Positions 1-10,072 of a stretch of DNA of 23,986 nucleotides are shown one piece after another; the stretch's first letter is position 1; each line of letters opens with the position of its first letter. The position numbers were made by a program, and so were the translations under genes. Origin of the DNA: Botryllus schlosseri. Lineage: Eukaryota > Chordata > Ascidiacea > Stolidobranchia > Styelidae. The notes below the pieces were generated by a model, which was not told the origin of the DNA, did not search any database, and saw only the letters and a list, made by a program, of their open reading frames with translations. Location: positions 1 to 23,986 of the forward strand of contig ATSW01041385.1 of NCBI GenBank assembly GCA_000444245.1, given 5' to 3'.

Positions 1-280
1 GAATCAAATTAAATCGCAACCACGATACACATACTAATTTGTAATTGATTACTCACTGTACTGGCTGATTCCACTACAATAATGACAAAACAACCATATT
101 TATACGGTAGTTGATGACAGTGTGACCAATGAACCCACCCTGGTTGATCACCTGCTACCTTTCCCTTTCCATTTTGTCTTTATGGTGTCATTTGTGTTTC
201 GTTAAAACAGAGTAACTATACCCATGCTGTCACTACATAGCGGAAATATTTCTGTTGTTGTGATTGTCTATAATTATCAG
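1..280. other. No gene seen; probable intron of the HPS1-like gene
   Basis: No open frame with credible splice borders was found here. The stretch ends in a 3' splice site (tataattatcag) directly before the first recognised exon of the HPS1-like gene. It is therefore most simply the end of an intron whose upstream exons lie outside the window. Confidence 0.5.
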
Positions 281-3200
281 GAAGATCAATATCAGAAAGT
301 ATCTCACGTGAGAAGAATCAGAAGAAAGTCCTTGCCTAATTTTGAGTTTGACGACGGATGCTTGGCGTCTCATGTAAGTAGCATATACACTGATTGATCC
401 GTTGAACGCTCAAGATTTGTTTCAGATTAGTACAGAAATGTTTAGGATCATGGGGCATGCATCTATATTTTGCAGTTTCTACACTCGCCCACCGTCATTC
501 TAATTTAGAAATCAATCTGAAATATACTATGGAAGTAAGTACTATGTTGGGTGATATAATTGATAATCTTCTCTCGAAATGTCTTGTGTCTGACTATCTA
601 AGACTTGCTGTCAATATGATTGAAGTGATATGAAAAATTGAAAAACGAGCCTACGGGTCACTTTGGTAAAAAAGCACTTGACGGTTCTATTATGCATTGG
701 GATTTGGGAATGTTATTATTGTTTTATCAGGAGGAGATTTACACAATGCCAATCTTTTTGAAGACTGCAGACTGTGTCCATGCACCCTTTCTGATGCATA
801 CCTTGAATATAGCCGATGACGTCAATTTTGTATTACTTACAGAAGTAAGTGTTTGGGTTTTATGTTGTAATGCTCTGAATAATTTTGTTTTGTGGAGTTT
901 CATTCCAAATTGGCTCCTGTCATCAAAATGTTATTTTGAGCACAATGATTGGAAAACTGCAATCCGACAACATTGACATCAAAAAATTAACAATGGGCTC
1001 TGGATGGCTCTTGTTTAATGATGATGATGGTAGCATTTTTAAATTATTTCCAGTAACATACGCGTGTGATGCAACCAGTCTTTGCTTGGAATTCTTCACT
1101 GAAAAAAAACATCTATTGATAACTAGTTTCTATTTAACAAGCAGTGCAGGAAGTATTTTGATAAAAATCGCCCATTCACATTTAGTGAATTAGCAAAGCC
1201 ACTTGAGTCAGTATGCAGGCATGGGAGTGAAATCCCTGGATAAGAACTTGAATAGTTCACACTATTCTAACAATTGCGCAATAGGTACATTATAACGTAC
1301 TAACCAACAGTTATGACGTCACATATTATCTATCCAAGAGAACGAAAATTACCATGATGCTTGACAGATGAAGCATGCAGATATTGCCAGCATCATTTGC
1401 AACTTCATTGCATTCTTAAAGAAGATAAAGTTTAAAGGCGACACTTCCGCAGCAGCCACTAAAGGCTCTCTGACTTTGGAAATTGAAGATGGCTTCAGAA
1501 CCCATTATAAAATCAACGAATGTTGCAACAATTTGCAGTATAGACTGAGGTAAGATTAATATTTATGATTGTTTCAAATGTTATATTTCTGGATTAAAGA
1601 ACGTGCTTGCCTTGAAAGGAACGTATCAAATGACAAGCAATTAAGGAAGATTGTGTCCATGTGGAAGGTTCAAATATCACCGCCTGTGCAGGATTATTTG
1701 GAAAAGAACCGTAAAAACCTTGACAAGTCAGTCAAAACTTGTAATGTTATTATGAGCTATGTAGCAAGCATTATATTGAAAAATCTCAAAAAGAACTAAA
1801 ACACATATTAAAACTCTTTGCCCCCCTCCCCCCGTTAAGTCTTGCCACATACTGCTGTTGTGTTCTCGTTCAATGGGATACATCTGTGTGTAAAAATTTA
1901 TTGTCTCTTCATAATCTTAACATGGCAACCTTCTTAATGCTGATGATGCTATCTTAGATTTCGACTGGAGAGGAATATCACGGATCTTTCTTCCATGCTG
2001 CAGACACTTTTCCAACATATTTTCCTCATGAAATCAACACGATCCAAGACAAATTGGAGGGAAGAACTCATTCCGATAACGGTGGAGTTAAAAGAACGTT
2101 TTGAAGGTAGAATCGGGGATAGACACATCAACTCGTTTTTGTGCGTTGTGACGTCGTCTTCACTTGTTACATCACTGACTTCATGATGTCAGTTAAAAAT
2201 TGAAATTTAATTTTTCAAGATTTTCTCTTTGAGAATGTCAGTATTCAAGAATCCATGGTCTACAATCAGACGGCATATAACATCACGATTTATTTGTACG
2301 AATTGAAACTTTTTATTTTGCAGATTTCGACCCCACCCTATGGAATTTAGTGTTATTTGTACTAATTACAAATACATCCAGGGACTATCACTCCAATGTC
2401 TCATTTAAATATGATATTAAAAAATAATACAATTTCTATGGAATTCTCTATAGGTGTGTGTATTTCTCCCCAGGTAGTAATCACTTTTAGCTAAATGAAG
2501 CTGTTCACTGTTCAGCTTAACATATGTGGGTGTTGCGGAGGCAAGATACTCTTGCAACAGATCTTTTGTATTGCGTTGGGCATCATAATAAACCCGATTT
2601 TTCGGTGCTAAGAATGTATCTTATTAGTTTTTCCTAAGCAGACTGTACCTGGATCTGCATATGATGGCTACACAAAGCAAGAAGGCACAGTAACACTCTG
2701 TATACCTGTGTATTGATTTGCATATGATGGCTACATAAAGGAAGAAGACACAGTAACACTATGTAGTATGTATACATGTAGAAGATGATAGATTGATGTT
2801 CTAGATATCCCTGAGTACAGCCTACATTTTGGAGATATTTATTCCAGCAAGAATAGTTTTTTTTTATTTTAAATGTTGAAGCAAAATTGAAACGTGTTTC
2901 ATTCAGAACACTTGGAGTTCTATAGAGCCAAGGCTTCCAGAAATCCATCTATAAGCTGGACGTACGAGAACTATCCTGGTTTACTGCACTTCATGCTTGT
3001 TCGTAGATTGAGAAGGAACACTGGAGTTTTCACAACTGGGGGATCGGTAAGACAGCGTTAACCTTGAAAAGAGCATACCTTTTTTCTACCGACGGACGGG
3101 GTCAAGACGAAGTTTCAAGTGATTCAATCAATGACTATGGTATCTCTTTCTTGTGGGTTGAAAATCATACCAAGATTCACTGTCGCTATTTCCTACCCTG

Positions 3201-4346
3201 ACTCGTGACTTTTTCATATTCTTTGATGTTGTCACAAATGTTGCCTCACTGACCGAAATCACTGTACGACATGAAATAATCCATCTCTTCATTAATTTTC
3301 ACCTTCTTTGGAATTTTAATTCACTTTTATAAAGAATTTCACAATGGAAATAGAACTACACCCCTCACAACCGGTGCATCGCATCTGATTATCCCCTCGA
3401 AAAGATGTGCTTCGTTTCGTTTCGAGACAACACAGCCACGGTGCTGACCAGTGTTCAAGTAGTAATCCACAGATTCAGATTCATTCAAATAAAATCTTTA
3501 AAATGCCAAAAGTAAGGTGTTTTGGCATATGACAAAAATTAACATGCCTGCCTATCGCCAAACAATCCCCGATAAATTGGTTGGTGGTGTTGTAGCAATC
3601 TGAGTGTGTTGTAATTTAGGTGATTTTGGATGAATTGCATACTTCTGGGATGTACATTCCTGAACTGCGCGAAGAAATTGCGCACTTGGGAACGCTGCTA
3701 CAGAAACAGGTACTGTTTTGTAGGTAAGAGGTAACTTTTGTCTTTTGGGCCATTCTTTTTTCGAAACCTTGCATTTTCGTGATGTACTATTAAATCATTT
3801 TGAACTGGCCTGACTATTAGGCATCTAGTAGCCTCACCGTGGGCTTGACGGACTTGTGTCGTACAATTGCTGCGTTCTGAAAGCCAGAGGATGATCCTGA
3901 CCCGAGGGAATCCCAAAAGTCAAGATATGTGAATATTTACTTAAGATTTCATGCGGTGTCCTTGAAGCCTATTCGAAGGCAAATGGACAGGAAACACCGT
4001 CTCGATTTTCATCTATAAAGGGCGATTTCAAACTCACCACATTCTTCTGGTACAAACCGGTCGATTCTGGTAGCCCACCTTTGGGTTGTACCGACGTTTG
4101 GAAAGGAAAAGCTTCGCTGTCTGGATTTGAAAGCCCTTTTGCCAGGTCAGAAAGAATATGATTGTTGTGTGAGAATACTCACTGAAGGTGATGCAATTTA
4201 GGGCGAGAAGTCCTGATAAAATAGACGGGAATTTTTATTGTCTCGAACTGCACCTACTGCATTTCTCGGTTTTACCTGATCACACCATCACGCATCACGC
4301 CAATTCACTGTTGGAAACCCACAGACTGGACAACTATGAGGTGTAA
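281..4346 (+). CDS. HPS1: HPS1-like protein (BLOC-3 subunit), 3' part of a spliced gene
   Basis: HPS1 pairs with HPS4 in BLOC-3, the guanine nucleotide exchange factor for Rab32/Rab38 in lysosome-related organelle biogenesis. Exons read here: 281-373, 436-534, 731-844, 898-1029, 1381-1549, 1958-2106, 2907-3046, 3620-3709, 3925-4145 and 4202-4346 (stop TAA 4344-4346). All junctions are GT/AG and phases agree (0,0,0,1,2,1,0,0,2). Identity rests on remembered human HPS1: 'HTLNIADDVNFVLLTE' against HTMYCLPLWQGINLVLLTR; 'SKLAPVIKML' against SAPLALVLSQL; 'EFYRAKASRN' then 'YENYPGLLHFM' against DFLLVKSRRN and YLEDFPGLVHFI; 'KGDFKLTTFFWY' against EGDFYCSYFLWF; and a C-terminus 'YCLELHLLHFSVLP' against [13 protein letters not shown]. 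About 450 residues are present, matching the C-terminal two thirds of the 700-residue human protein. Upstream exons are outside the window. The exon at 898-1029 carries an apparent one-base indel. The exons at 436-534 and 3620-3709 are the least certain. Confidence 0.85.
731..844 (+). CDS. HPS1: HPS1-like exon with the best-conserved N-side motif
   Basis: The 38-codon phase 0/0 exon lies between an acceptor (ttgttttatcag) and a perfect donor (gtaagt). It encodes MPIFLKTADCVHAPFLMHT, then LNIADDVNFVLLTE. This matches the RIFLDANV...HTMYC...INLVLLT block of vertebrate HPS1. A TGACGTCA octamer at 817-824 falls inside the coding sequence. Confidence 0.8.
898..1029 (+). CDS. HPS1: HPS1-like exon with an apparent one-base frameshift
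   Basis: The acceptor ttttgtggag precedes FHSKLAPVIKMLF in the frame set by the previous exon. That frame hits TGA at 937-939, while homology and the next exon's phase continue in another frame as STMIGKLQSDNIDIKKLTMG up to the donor at 1030. The exon is 132 nt; 133 are needed for the phases on both sides to agree. The shift therefore lies around the T-rich run near 931-937. It could be an assembly or read error, an allele, or true inactivation. Confidence 0.7.
2656..2781 (+). repeat. 63-bp tandem duplication in an HPS1-like intron
   Basis: Two adjacent copies start at 2656 and 2719. Both begin tgcatatgatggctaca and share a cacagtaacact block, with a handful of substitutions. It lies inside the 800-nt intron 2107-2906. 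No function is evident. Confidence 0.75.
2907..3046 (+). CDS. HPS1: HPS1-like exon with the PGLLHF motif
   Basis: The exon lies between acceptor gtttcattcag and donor gtaaga. It begins with two bases that complete a Glu codon with the G left by the exon at 1958-2106. It encodes HLEFYRAKASRNPSISWTYE, then NYPGLLHFMLVRRLRRNTG. This is the clearest match to human HPS1 (DFLLVKSRRNITM...EDFPGLVHFIYVDRTTG). Confidence 0.85.
3620..3709 (+). CDS. HPS1: Candidate HPS1-like exon (30 codons)
   Basis: This 90-nt frame is bounded by tgtaatttag and gtactg and has phase 0 at both ends, as the neighbouring exons require. It encodes VILDELHTSGMYIPELREEI, then AHLGTLLQKQ. Direct similarity to human HPS1 is weak, but it lies where the linker before KVWSLIQLARRYL is expected. 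A chance open frame remains possible. Confidence 0.5.
3925..4145 (+). CDS. HPS1: HPS1-like penultimate exon
   Basis: The frame is open from ICEYLLKISCGVLEAYSKAN through KGDFKLTTFFWYKPVDSG to FAR. It matches the LARRYLQKG...EGDFYCSYFLWFENDMG region of HPS1. The acceptor (cccaaaagtcaag) has a poor pyrimidine tract and the donor (gtcaga) is non-ideal. Phases nevertheless fit both neighbours exactly, and the following intron is only 56 nt. Confidence 0.75.
4202..4346 (+). CDS. HPS1: HPS1-like terminal exon
   Basis: After acceptor gcaatttag, one base completes the split Arg codon. The exon then encodes ARSPDKIDGNFYCLELHLLH, then FSVLPDHTITHHANSLLETH, ending ...DNYEV with stop TAA at 4344-4346. 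It aligns with the human C-terminus ([20 protein letters not shown]...LARRLWEASRIPLL) and has about the same length to the stop. Confidence 0.82.
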
Positions 4347-4663
4347 TGCGTGTCTCGTAACTTGGTTGGTTTCGTAAATAGTTCCAATTTCTGAAAATTG
4401 CAACTTATATCACTGTTTTTATCCAATGTTTGATAGGCTTTTAAACTGATAATCGAAATTGCTTTACTTTAATTGATTATTATATGCAAGTTCAAGCGAT
4501 TCCCGTTTATACATGATGAGCAAGTAGCACCACCCGTGATTGGGCTGTCACTGTCAGTACAATATTTTGTGTCATATCCAGTCTTCTGATTACAAATTAT
4601 TGAACCATCTTCTATTGGGAGGTCAACGAATGAATGAACCTATTTAATATAACACTGGTCAAC
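4347..4663. other. 3' flank of the HPS1-like gene
   Basis: No coding frame or repeat was recognised. There is no AATAAA directly after the stop. The first one downstream is at 4913-4918, inside the retroposon tail beyond the MITE, so that inserted sequence may supply the polyadenylation signal (inference). Confidence 0.4.
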
Positions 4664-4850
4664 CAATGTTCCCTCTAATTTTTGACGAGTCTGCGCACAC
4701 TCACCAACTTACTGCGCAGAACCTCGGACAACAGTGCGTGATGACTAAAAAAAAGGTCATCACTTCGGATTTTTTGTGCGCAACTTCGATTTTCTGTGCG
4801 CAGAGACCGTTTCAGCACTGCGCACGTGCGCAGCTTAGAGGGCACATTTG
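4664..4850. mobile_element. hAT-type MITE with TGTTCCCTCTAA ends
   Basis: The left end caatgttccctctaa is mirrored on the right by ttagagggcacattt. The interior carries repeated (c)tgcgca / gtgcgca motifs in both orientations, including the palindromic tgcgcacgtgcgca. Ends of this type belong to a widespread animal hAT MITE group (from memory). No clean 8-bp target duplication is visible, so exact borders are approximate. Confidence 0.6.
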
Positions 4851-4867
4851 TCAGCACATATTTTATC

Positions 4868-4935
4868 CTATCTTATCGCAGTCTTGTGATGTTTTGAAAT
4901 GATGAAAATATTAATAAAACTGATTGATTGAATCA
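4868..4935 (+). mobile_element. 3' tail of a non-LTR retrotransposon (LINE-like), copy A
   Basis: This segment shares tatcgcagtcttgtgatg and ttttgaaatgatg, followed by AATAAA, with a reverse-oriented copy at 7293-7372. It ends in a short tgattgattga repeat. Such 3' ends are typical of CR1/L2-like LINEs or the SINEs that copy their tails. Only the tail is present, and the coding part is absent. Confidence 0.6.
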
Positions 4936-7292
4936 CCAAAATCTCCCATTTTCGCTGTAATGACTAGATAGAAAATCGGCTCAGTCGTACTATAAAGTTT
5001 AGAAATTCAATCTGCTTGTTATTTTTACACATATAAGAATCTTTTCAATCAAAATACAGCAACAGCACTATCTTTAGGGGTATTAGATTTATCGTAGTTA
5101 TAGACTTTCGCGGATATCATGCACATAAGTAAACTCCAGTCATGTATAAATATACGTATTTACCTAGACTCTCGAATAACGTGGCATTAGCTCAATCAGT
5201 TTTACGTCGACCACCTACTGTAAATTTGATATAATCAGTTGGAATATAATATTATTCATTTATTTTAAAGCACAATTGTTTTTTGTTCGATTTTCGCCGG
5301 TTAGCAATTTAGTGCAGTTTCTCAAAAGGTTCCAGCAATGGTCTGCCGTGATATGTCCATCTCATCTGCCCTGATATCTTTATTTTGTTGTTTTGCTGTC
5401 TTGGTGAAACCTCTCCCCTTGCTAATCAACAAGATGATCAGGAAATATATCAAGATGACTGAACAGGAAGTGAACTTTTATGCTCATGTTTGTTCCAAGT
5501 TTTCCATATGCAGATACGAATTTTCGGACCAACTGTTTGTAGTTGAGTGCTTTGTGATCATCTAAAAACTTTTATTTACTACATCAGGAGAAATTTCATG
5601 CAGTGAACTCCTTCTTAATATGAAATTGGAATCTTCAATTGAAATTCGAATGTGAAATCCATCAAAGATACCAGATTTACGCTTCTCGTTTGATAGGGTT
5701 ACTAGGTATACCCACTTATAGTTGACTCGGTGGAAAATTATCCATTTACAAGTCAAAACAAATGAGACGCATATGAGTATTGTAGTTGAGATTTTCAAGG
5801 ACAAATTTTATAGCTTTATACTCCTCTTTAATCTTGGTAGAATGACCAATTGATACAGGAGAATATGTATTTCCGTCGTGTAAAAGTACAATTTTTAGGC
5901 TTGACAAAATGCTTTTTTGACAAACTAATATTTCGCATCAGGTCATGTTAATATTGTTAGAATTACTGAGAATAGCATGAGGGTTCTATCTATTTATGCA
6001 CAGTATAATTTTTGAAAAAACTACGATTTTCTTTCTACCAAGTTATATATTCAGGGGTAAATACAGTAATTTTGGGCTTTTTAAGGGTATAAATATCTCC
6101 TGAACAAGAGCAATCTGGCAAAACTAATGGGATATTCGTAATTATCAACCTAAAAAAAACAGATACGGCTCTCAGATGTTCTTCCAAATATTTTTATTAT
6201 TCATTTTGTTGACCAGTGTAATAGATGTCGCCGCAAATTCAGGATTTTTTTCATCGACCACATTTTAGTTGCCTCTGCTGAGCGTCATGCCGAGATTGTC
6301 GTATAAATCGACTTTGTGTTGTCATACAGCGCAGTAGATCGACAGGATATTGCGGGTCACTCGTTACGCTATTCTGGATAATTATGATGTTCTTATAATG
6401 TATCCGTCACAATTTAAATACTTCCTCGTCAAGTAAATATCATTCCATTGAACTATTATCCTTCGTCCACCTACGAGAGAATGTAATTATATTAGTACAT
6501 AGATAGGCATCAGGCAACAATGCTAAGGTTACTAACAAGCAATTTACTTTAAGTATACGGTACGAAATTGTTTTGTTTTTAATCAGAAGAGTTTTTGTGT
6601 TTTGCTGAGGGTGTGAATATAGACCGGTCGTATGTCGTATCTACCGGCAGACAGCATGAGTACGTCGTGCGCGCTTGACTTTACAATTTCCGTGTATCCA
6701 ACCTACAGTTCGTTTTTGTTCTGCGTTAAGATAGCGAAAGACCTTAAGGGGCTAGGGTCAGGTTGGTTGACCCGTGGATGTGGATTTTGCTGTCAGGATT
6801 GCGTAGTGTCGGAAAGGCTTGCGTAATGAGTAAAGCAAACTTGAGTCGATCGCTGTCTGGAAAGTCGTGACGAATCTGCGATCAATAAGTGCACGATTGC
6901 AGTCATTGCACGACGCGACTCCTTCACAGTATTCATGTGTATATTTGGCTTTGTGGTGGTTGGTGAGAAAGATAGTTGAACCAGTAAAAGATTTTCTCAG
7001 TTGAGGTTATGGAATAAAGATGCGTCGGCAGGAATTTATCGCTGACTCAGTCTCAGTATAAGAGACAGTAACGTATGAACATATGTTGCCGCCCTGGCTT
7101 TCGTTGAAAGTGGCGCCCTAAGTAGATTGCAGAAAATTCTGAAATAGTTCCATGTTCAAGCAATCGTTTCAATAAAGTTACTTACCAATAGTGTGCTGTG
7201 TCTCAGAACTTCTATATTGCTTGAGAAAAAAGCCTCACTGTCTCGCAGCGTCAAGGCCCAAAAATACAAGAGTCAAAAAACGGAGAACAAAT
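4936..7292. other. Intergenic stretch, no supported gene
   Basis: The sequence is AT-rich with only short scattered ORFs. An ATG-started frame at 5338-5565 has a hydrophobic N-terminal stretch (SALISLFCCFAVLV) but no recognised homology and no convincing downstream exon. A GC-richer patch at 6600-6850 has a 64-codon frame without recognisable content. No element ends or RNA genes were identified. Confidence 0.45.
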
Positions 7293-7372
7293 GAACAAGT
7301 TCAAGTTTATTCATAAAATTCCATCATTTCAAAACATCACAAGACTGCGATACAATGAAGGATAGGAGGATG
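7293..7372 (-). mobile_element. 3' tail of a non-LTR retrotransposon, copy B (reverse orientation)
   Basis: Read on the minus strand, this gives the same tail as copy A at 4868-4935: tatcgcagtcttgtgatg, ttttgaaatgatg, then AATAAA and cttgaacttg. The tail lies just outside the left target duplication of the hAT element that starts at 7425. Confidence 0.6.
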
Positions 7373-7990
7373 CCGAAACGACTTGGAGTAGTCTTTGAAG
7401 TCAGACGCCCACTTTGACATAGGCCGGGGGTCTCAAACTCAAATGTGCTCACGGGCCAACTTGCTAGTTTTTCATGACGCCGCGGGCCGCAGCAACAATA
7501 ATAGGGTTATTCAACGTTTAATTTCCTTATTTGACGAGACCTTGCAGACTGGCATTCCGCAAACATCGTGAAAATGTATTTTACTATTGTACTATGCACG
7601 CTTGGCACGAAATAAATCACATTTTCAAATATTTGAATACAACTGTTTTTGTGCTGGGCATATATATTGTCAAAATAATGAGTTATAGACACCATGCGAG
7701 AGGACAAATGCATCATGACAATGTAAAAGCTGTCGCATTATAATATTGCAGCTAGCGGACATTTGACAAGCCCCAATTAGAGATAAAATATTTTACAATT
7801 TACCAAAGATTGATATGATATCAGAGCATTCGAGCAGTGTAGCCTAACCCGTGTTTCTGGTATAGTCCTGATAAGTAGGCTGTTATTCATGTCATTGCCA
7901 AAGTCAAATTAAATCAGCGTTAGATTTGCCTTTGATTGGAACTGTTCAAAAACAATTTTAATATAATAATTATTGTGTCTTAGTAATAGA

Positions 7991-8816
7991 TAGGGCAAGT
8001 TTTTGCAACTTTTTTTACTGCTTCCGACAGCTTCCTAGATACTCAGAATCTCTGTCTTATGATGTTTTAAGCTGTTCGGAGGGATTTTACAGTGCAACTT
8101 TTTGCAACGTTTCTCTATTTTTAATGCCAATTTTCACTCCAACTTTCATCAAATATTGCGTAAAAATGTAAAGGAGTGATTGAAAAACATGCTATAAACT
8201 AATTCTAGTATGGTTCTATTATCTTTGATTTGCATAACAAAGAGCTATATGATGGGTTAGCTGCATCTCACTGTTATCTATGACACAATGGCTTGCAAGC
8301 AAGAAGTTCAACTACCACTGCTAATCACGACCGTGCTCGAACAATATATAAAAAGAGCGCTTTATTAAAATTTGAAACAGTGTCCCATTTCACGAACGCC
8401 CAAGCGAGACTGCCGAAAATTACATTTTCAATGGTCACCTTTTCGGGCTTTTGATTCAGTTAAAGTCGCCCCAAGAGTGAGTTTTTGGGTCACGTTTACA
8501 GACCTATCGGGTTGGGAGTGTGTTATTTGACATGTTTTAGGGAGAAGGGATTATCGCAATGCTGTTTGGCTTTTTTTGGGGGGGGGGGATTATTCCCGCA
8601 TTGCGCGATTTTCTTGTTGTGTGCCGGGACCGTTGAATGGCGAAGTAACAAATTTGATAGCAGCTCTGCAGGAACTAAGTTGTACAACGGAACCTTTCGA
8701 GTATCTCATACACTAATAATTCAACAGAAATTTTGAATGCAACTTTTTACATCAACTTTTGTTAAAATTATATATGCAACTATCTCGCGATTTTAGTGCA
8801 ACAAAAACTTGCCCTA
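7991..8816. mobile_element. hAT-type MITE nested in the 7425-10064 element
   Basis: Terminal inverted repeats share tagggcaagtttttg (15 bp). Target duplications are gtaataga (7983-7990) and gtaatagc (8817-8824), 7 of 8 matching. The motif gcaactttttgcaac and variants recur near both ends. The 83-codon frame at 8485-8736 lies wholly inside and has no recognisable product. Confidence 0.85.
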
Positions 8817-9420
8817 GTAATAGCAGTGTTTCTTGGCCTTTTGAGCGATTTTAACCCTTGTGCTTTCAATAAGATTTCTTGGACTCCCTGTACAATTTCA
8901 ACGCAATTTCTGATGGTACCTATATTGAAATCGAAAAGCCTAGTCACATAAAATCGCGCATGGCGCGAAGAATATTTTTCAGTTGAATAAATTAATATTC
9001 CACTTTTTGTTGGCTCGCAAAATATTTTCAAGCTTTGGATAGCATATAGGCCTGGTTCTACAATGCATCTCGTACCCCTGACGGGGTGCCTCGTACCTCG
9101 AAGGAGGGTCCACGGACCTGGAAAACCCTAGAATAGAAATTTCCAATCGCCGAAGAATCCATTAGTGTTACAGCTGCGTGGGGCGAACCACGACCTTACT
9201 CGCCACGGGCGATGATAGCATGGATAAAGAGACCAAAGATCACCCAGTATGTATCTGACTATTCATCATGGGGGCTACAAAATGCCGATGGATTCCATAC
9301 TGACTTGATTAGATAGCTATATACGCTACGCAACGCAAGCTACGACTTTTTCTTTTTCATACGTTACTATTCCCCATGACAGTTTGATAGTTCGTTGCGC
9401 CTGTGATCGAACCAAGTCAC

Positions 9421-9691
9421 GGCCTTCCGAGCGAGCGAGACAGTGTAATGGTTATGCGTCCAGCTTCTCGATCGGTAGGTCGTGGGTTCGATCCCTGGCC
9501 ATATCATACCAAAGACTTGAAAATTGGTATCCGCAGCTCTCCTGCTGGGCGCTCAGCAATCATGGATAGCATGGAGGAGAAAAAAACGGGGGCGCAGACT
9601 AGATGACCTCATGGGGCCGTATCGCAACTCCGTCGTCAAAGCATCTCGATGGTGAAGGCGAAAAAGAATATCATATCTCTCTCTCTCTCTG
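9421..9691 (+). mobile_element. tRNA-headed SINE
   Basis: A tRNA-like head carries an A-box-like segment (gtgtaatggttatgcg, about 9443) and an exact RNA polymerase III B box (ggttcgatccc, 9485-9495). A non-tRNA body follows (with gctgggcgctcagcaatc) and then a (CT)n tail at about 9676-9690. A short target duplication agtcac flanks it (9415-9420 and 9692-9697). No tRNA cloverleaf with a 3' acceptor stem follows the B box, so this is a SINE and not a tRNA gene. The family was not named. Confidence 0.75.
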
Positions 9692-10072
9692 AGTCACAAG
9701 TCCTTCTCTTCGACTCGCGTCGTTTTTATTTGATAACCCAGTAAGTCCGAATTGGAGAAATTTTACGAACGGTTGCATGCTAGTCCAAATCACAATTTTC
9801 AGTCGCCGATCATCGACGGGTCATGTTTTATCATTATAAACTAGAAATGTGACACAATAGCTTCCACCTCATGGTAGCTTTTGAAAGTGATGTGATAGTG
9901 AATTTTGATGAGATTTCAGGTTTCGAAGTAGTTTTAGAGTGAACTTTAAGTTCCTAATCTAAAAAAGATATGTGGCAGTTGAATATATTGTTGAATACCT
10001 GAAAATTTGAAATGCCGTCGCGGGCCGCACGAAATGTTCTCACCTCGTGTGTTTGCGACCACTGATCTAGGC

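Larger units (their letters stand above)
7425..10064. mobile_element. hAT-type DNA transposon, non-autonomous, about 2.6 kb, with nested insertions
   Basis: The left end cgggggtctcaaac pairs with the right end (reverse complement cagtggtcgcaaac), 11 of 14 positions matching. Flanking 8-mers acataggc (7417-7424) and atctaggc (10065-10072) match at 6 of 8 and look like an aged target duplication. GC-rich gcgggccgc blocks sit near both ends. No transposase frame was found. A second MITE (7991-8816) and a SINE (9421-9691) lie inside and are therefore younger than this element. Confidence 0.65.

Noticed and set aside
1569-1799. 76-codon plus-strand frame within the HPS1-like gene
   Set aside because: The exons at 1381-1549 and 1958-2106 join in phase without it, and it has no similarity to HPS1.
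5562-5804. 80-codon minus-strand frame with hydrophobic start, resembling a Golgi enzyme anchor
   Set aside because: It has no ATG near the start (TTG only), no homology and no downstream exon. AT-rich sequence gives such hydrophobic frames by chance.
8485-8736. 83-codon frame
   Set aside because: It is entirely inside the MITE at 7991-8816, contains a run of 11 G, and has no protein signature.
9430-9500. Possible tRNA gene
   Set aside because: The A- and B-box-like parts are present, but no acceptor stem closes after the B box, and a SINE body with (CT)n tail and a short target duplication follows.
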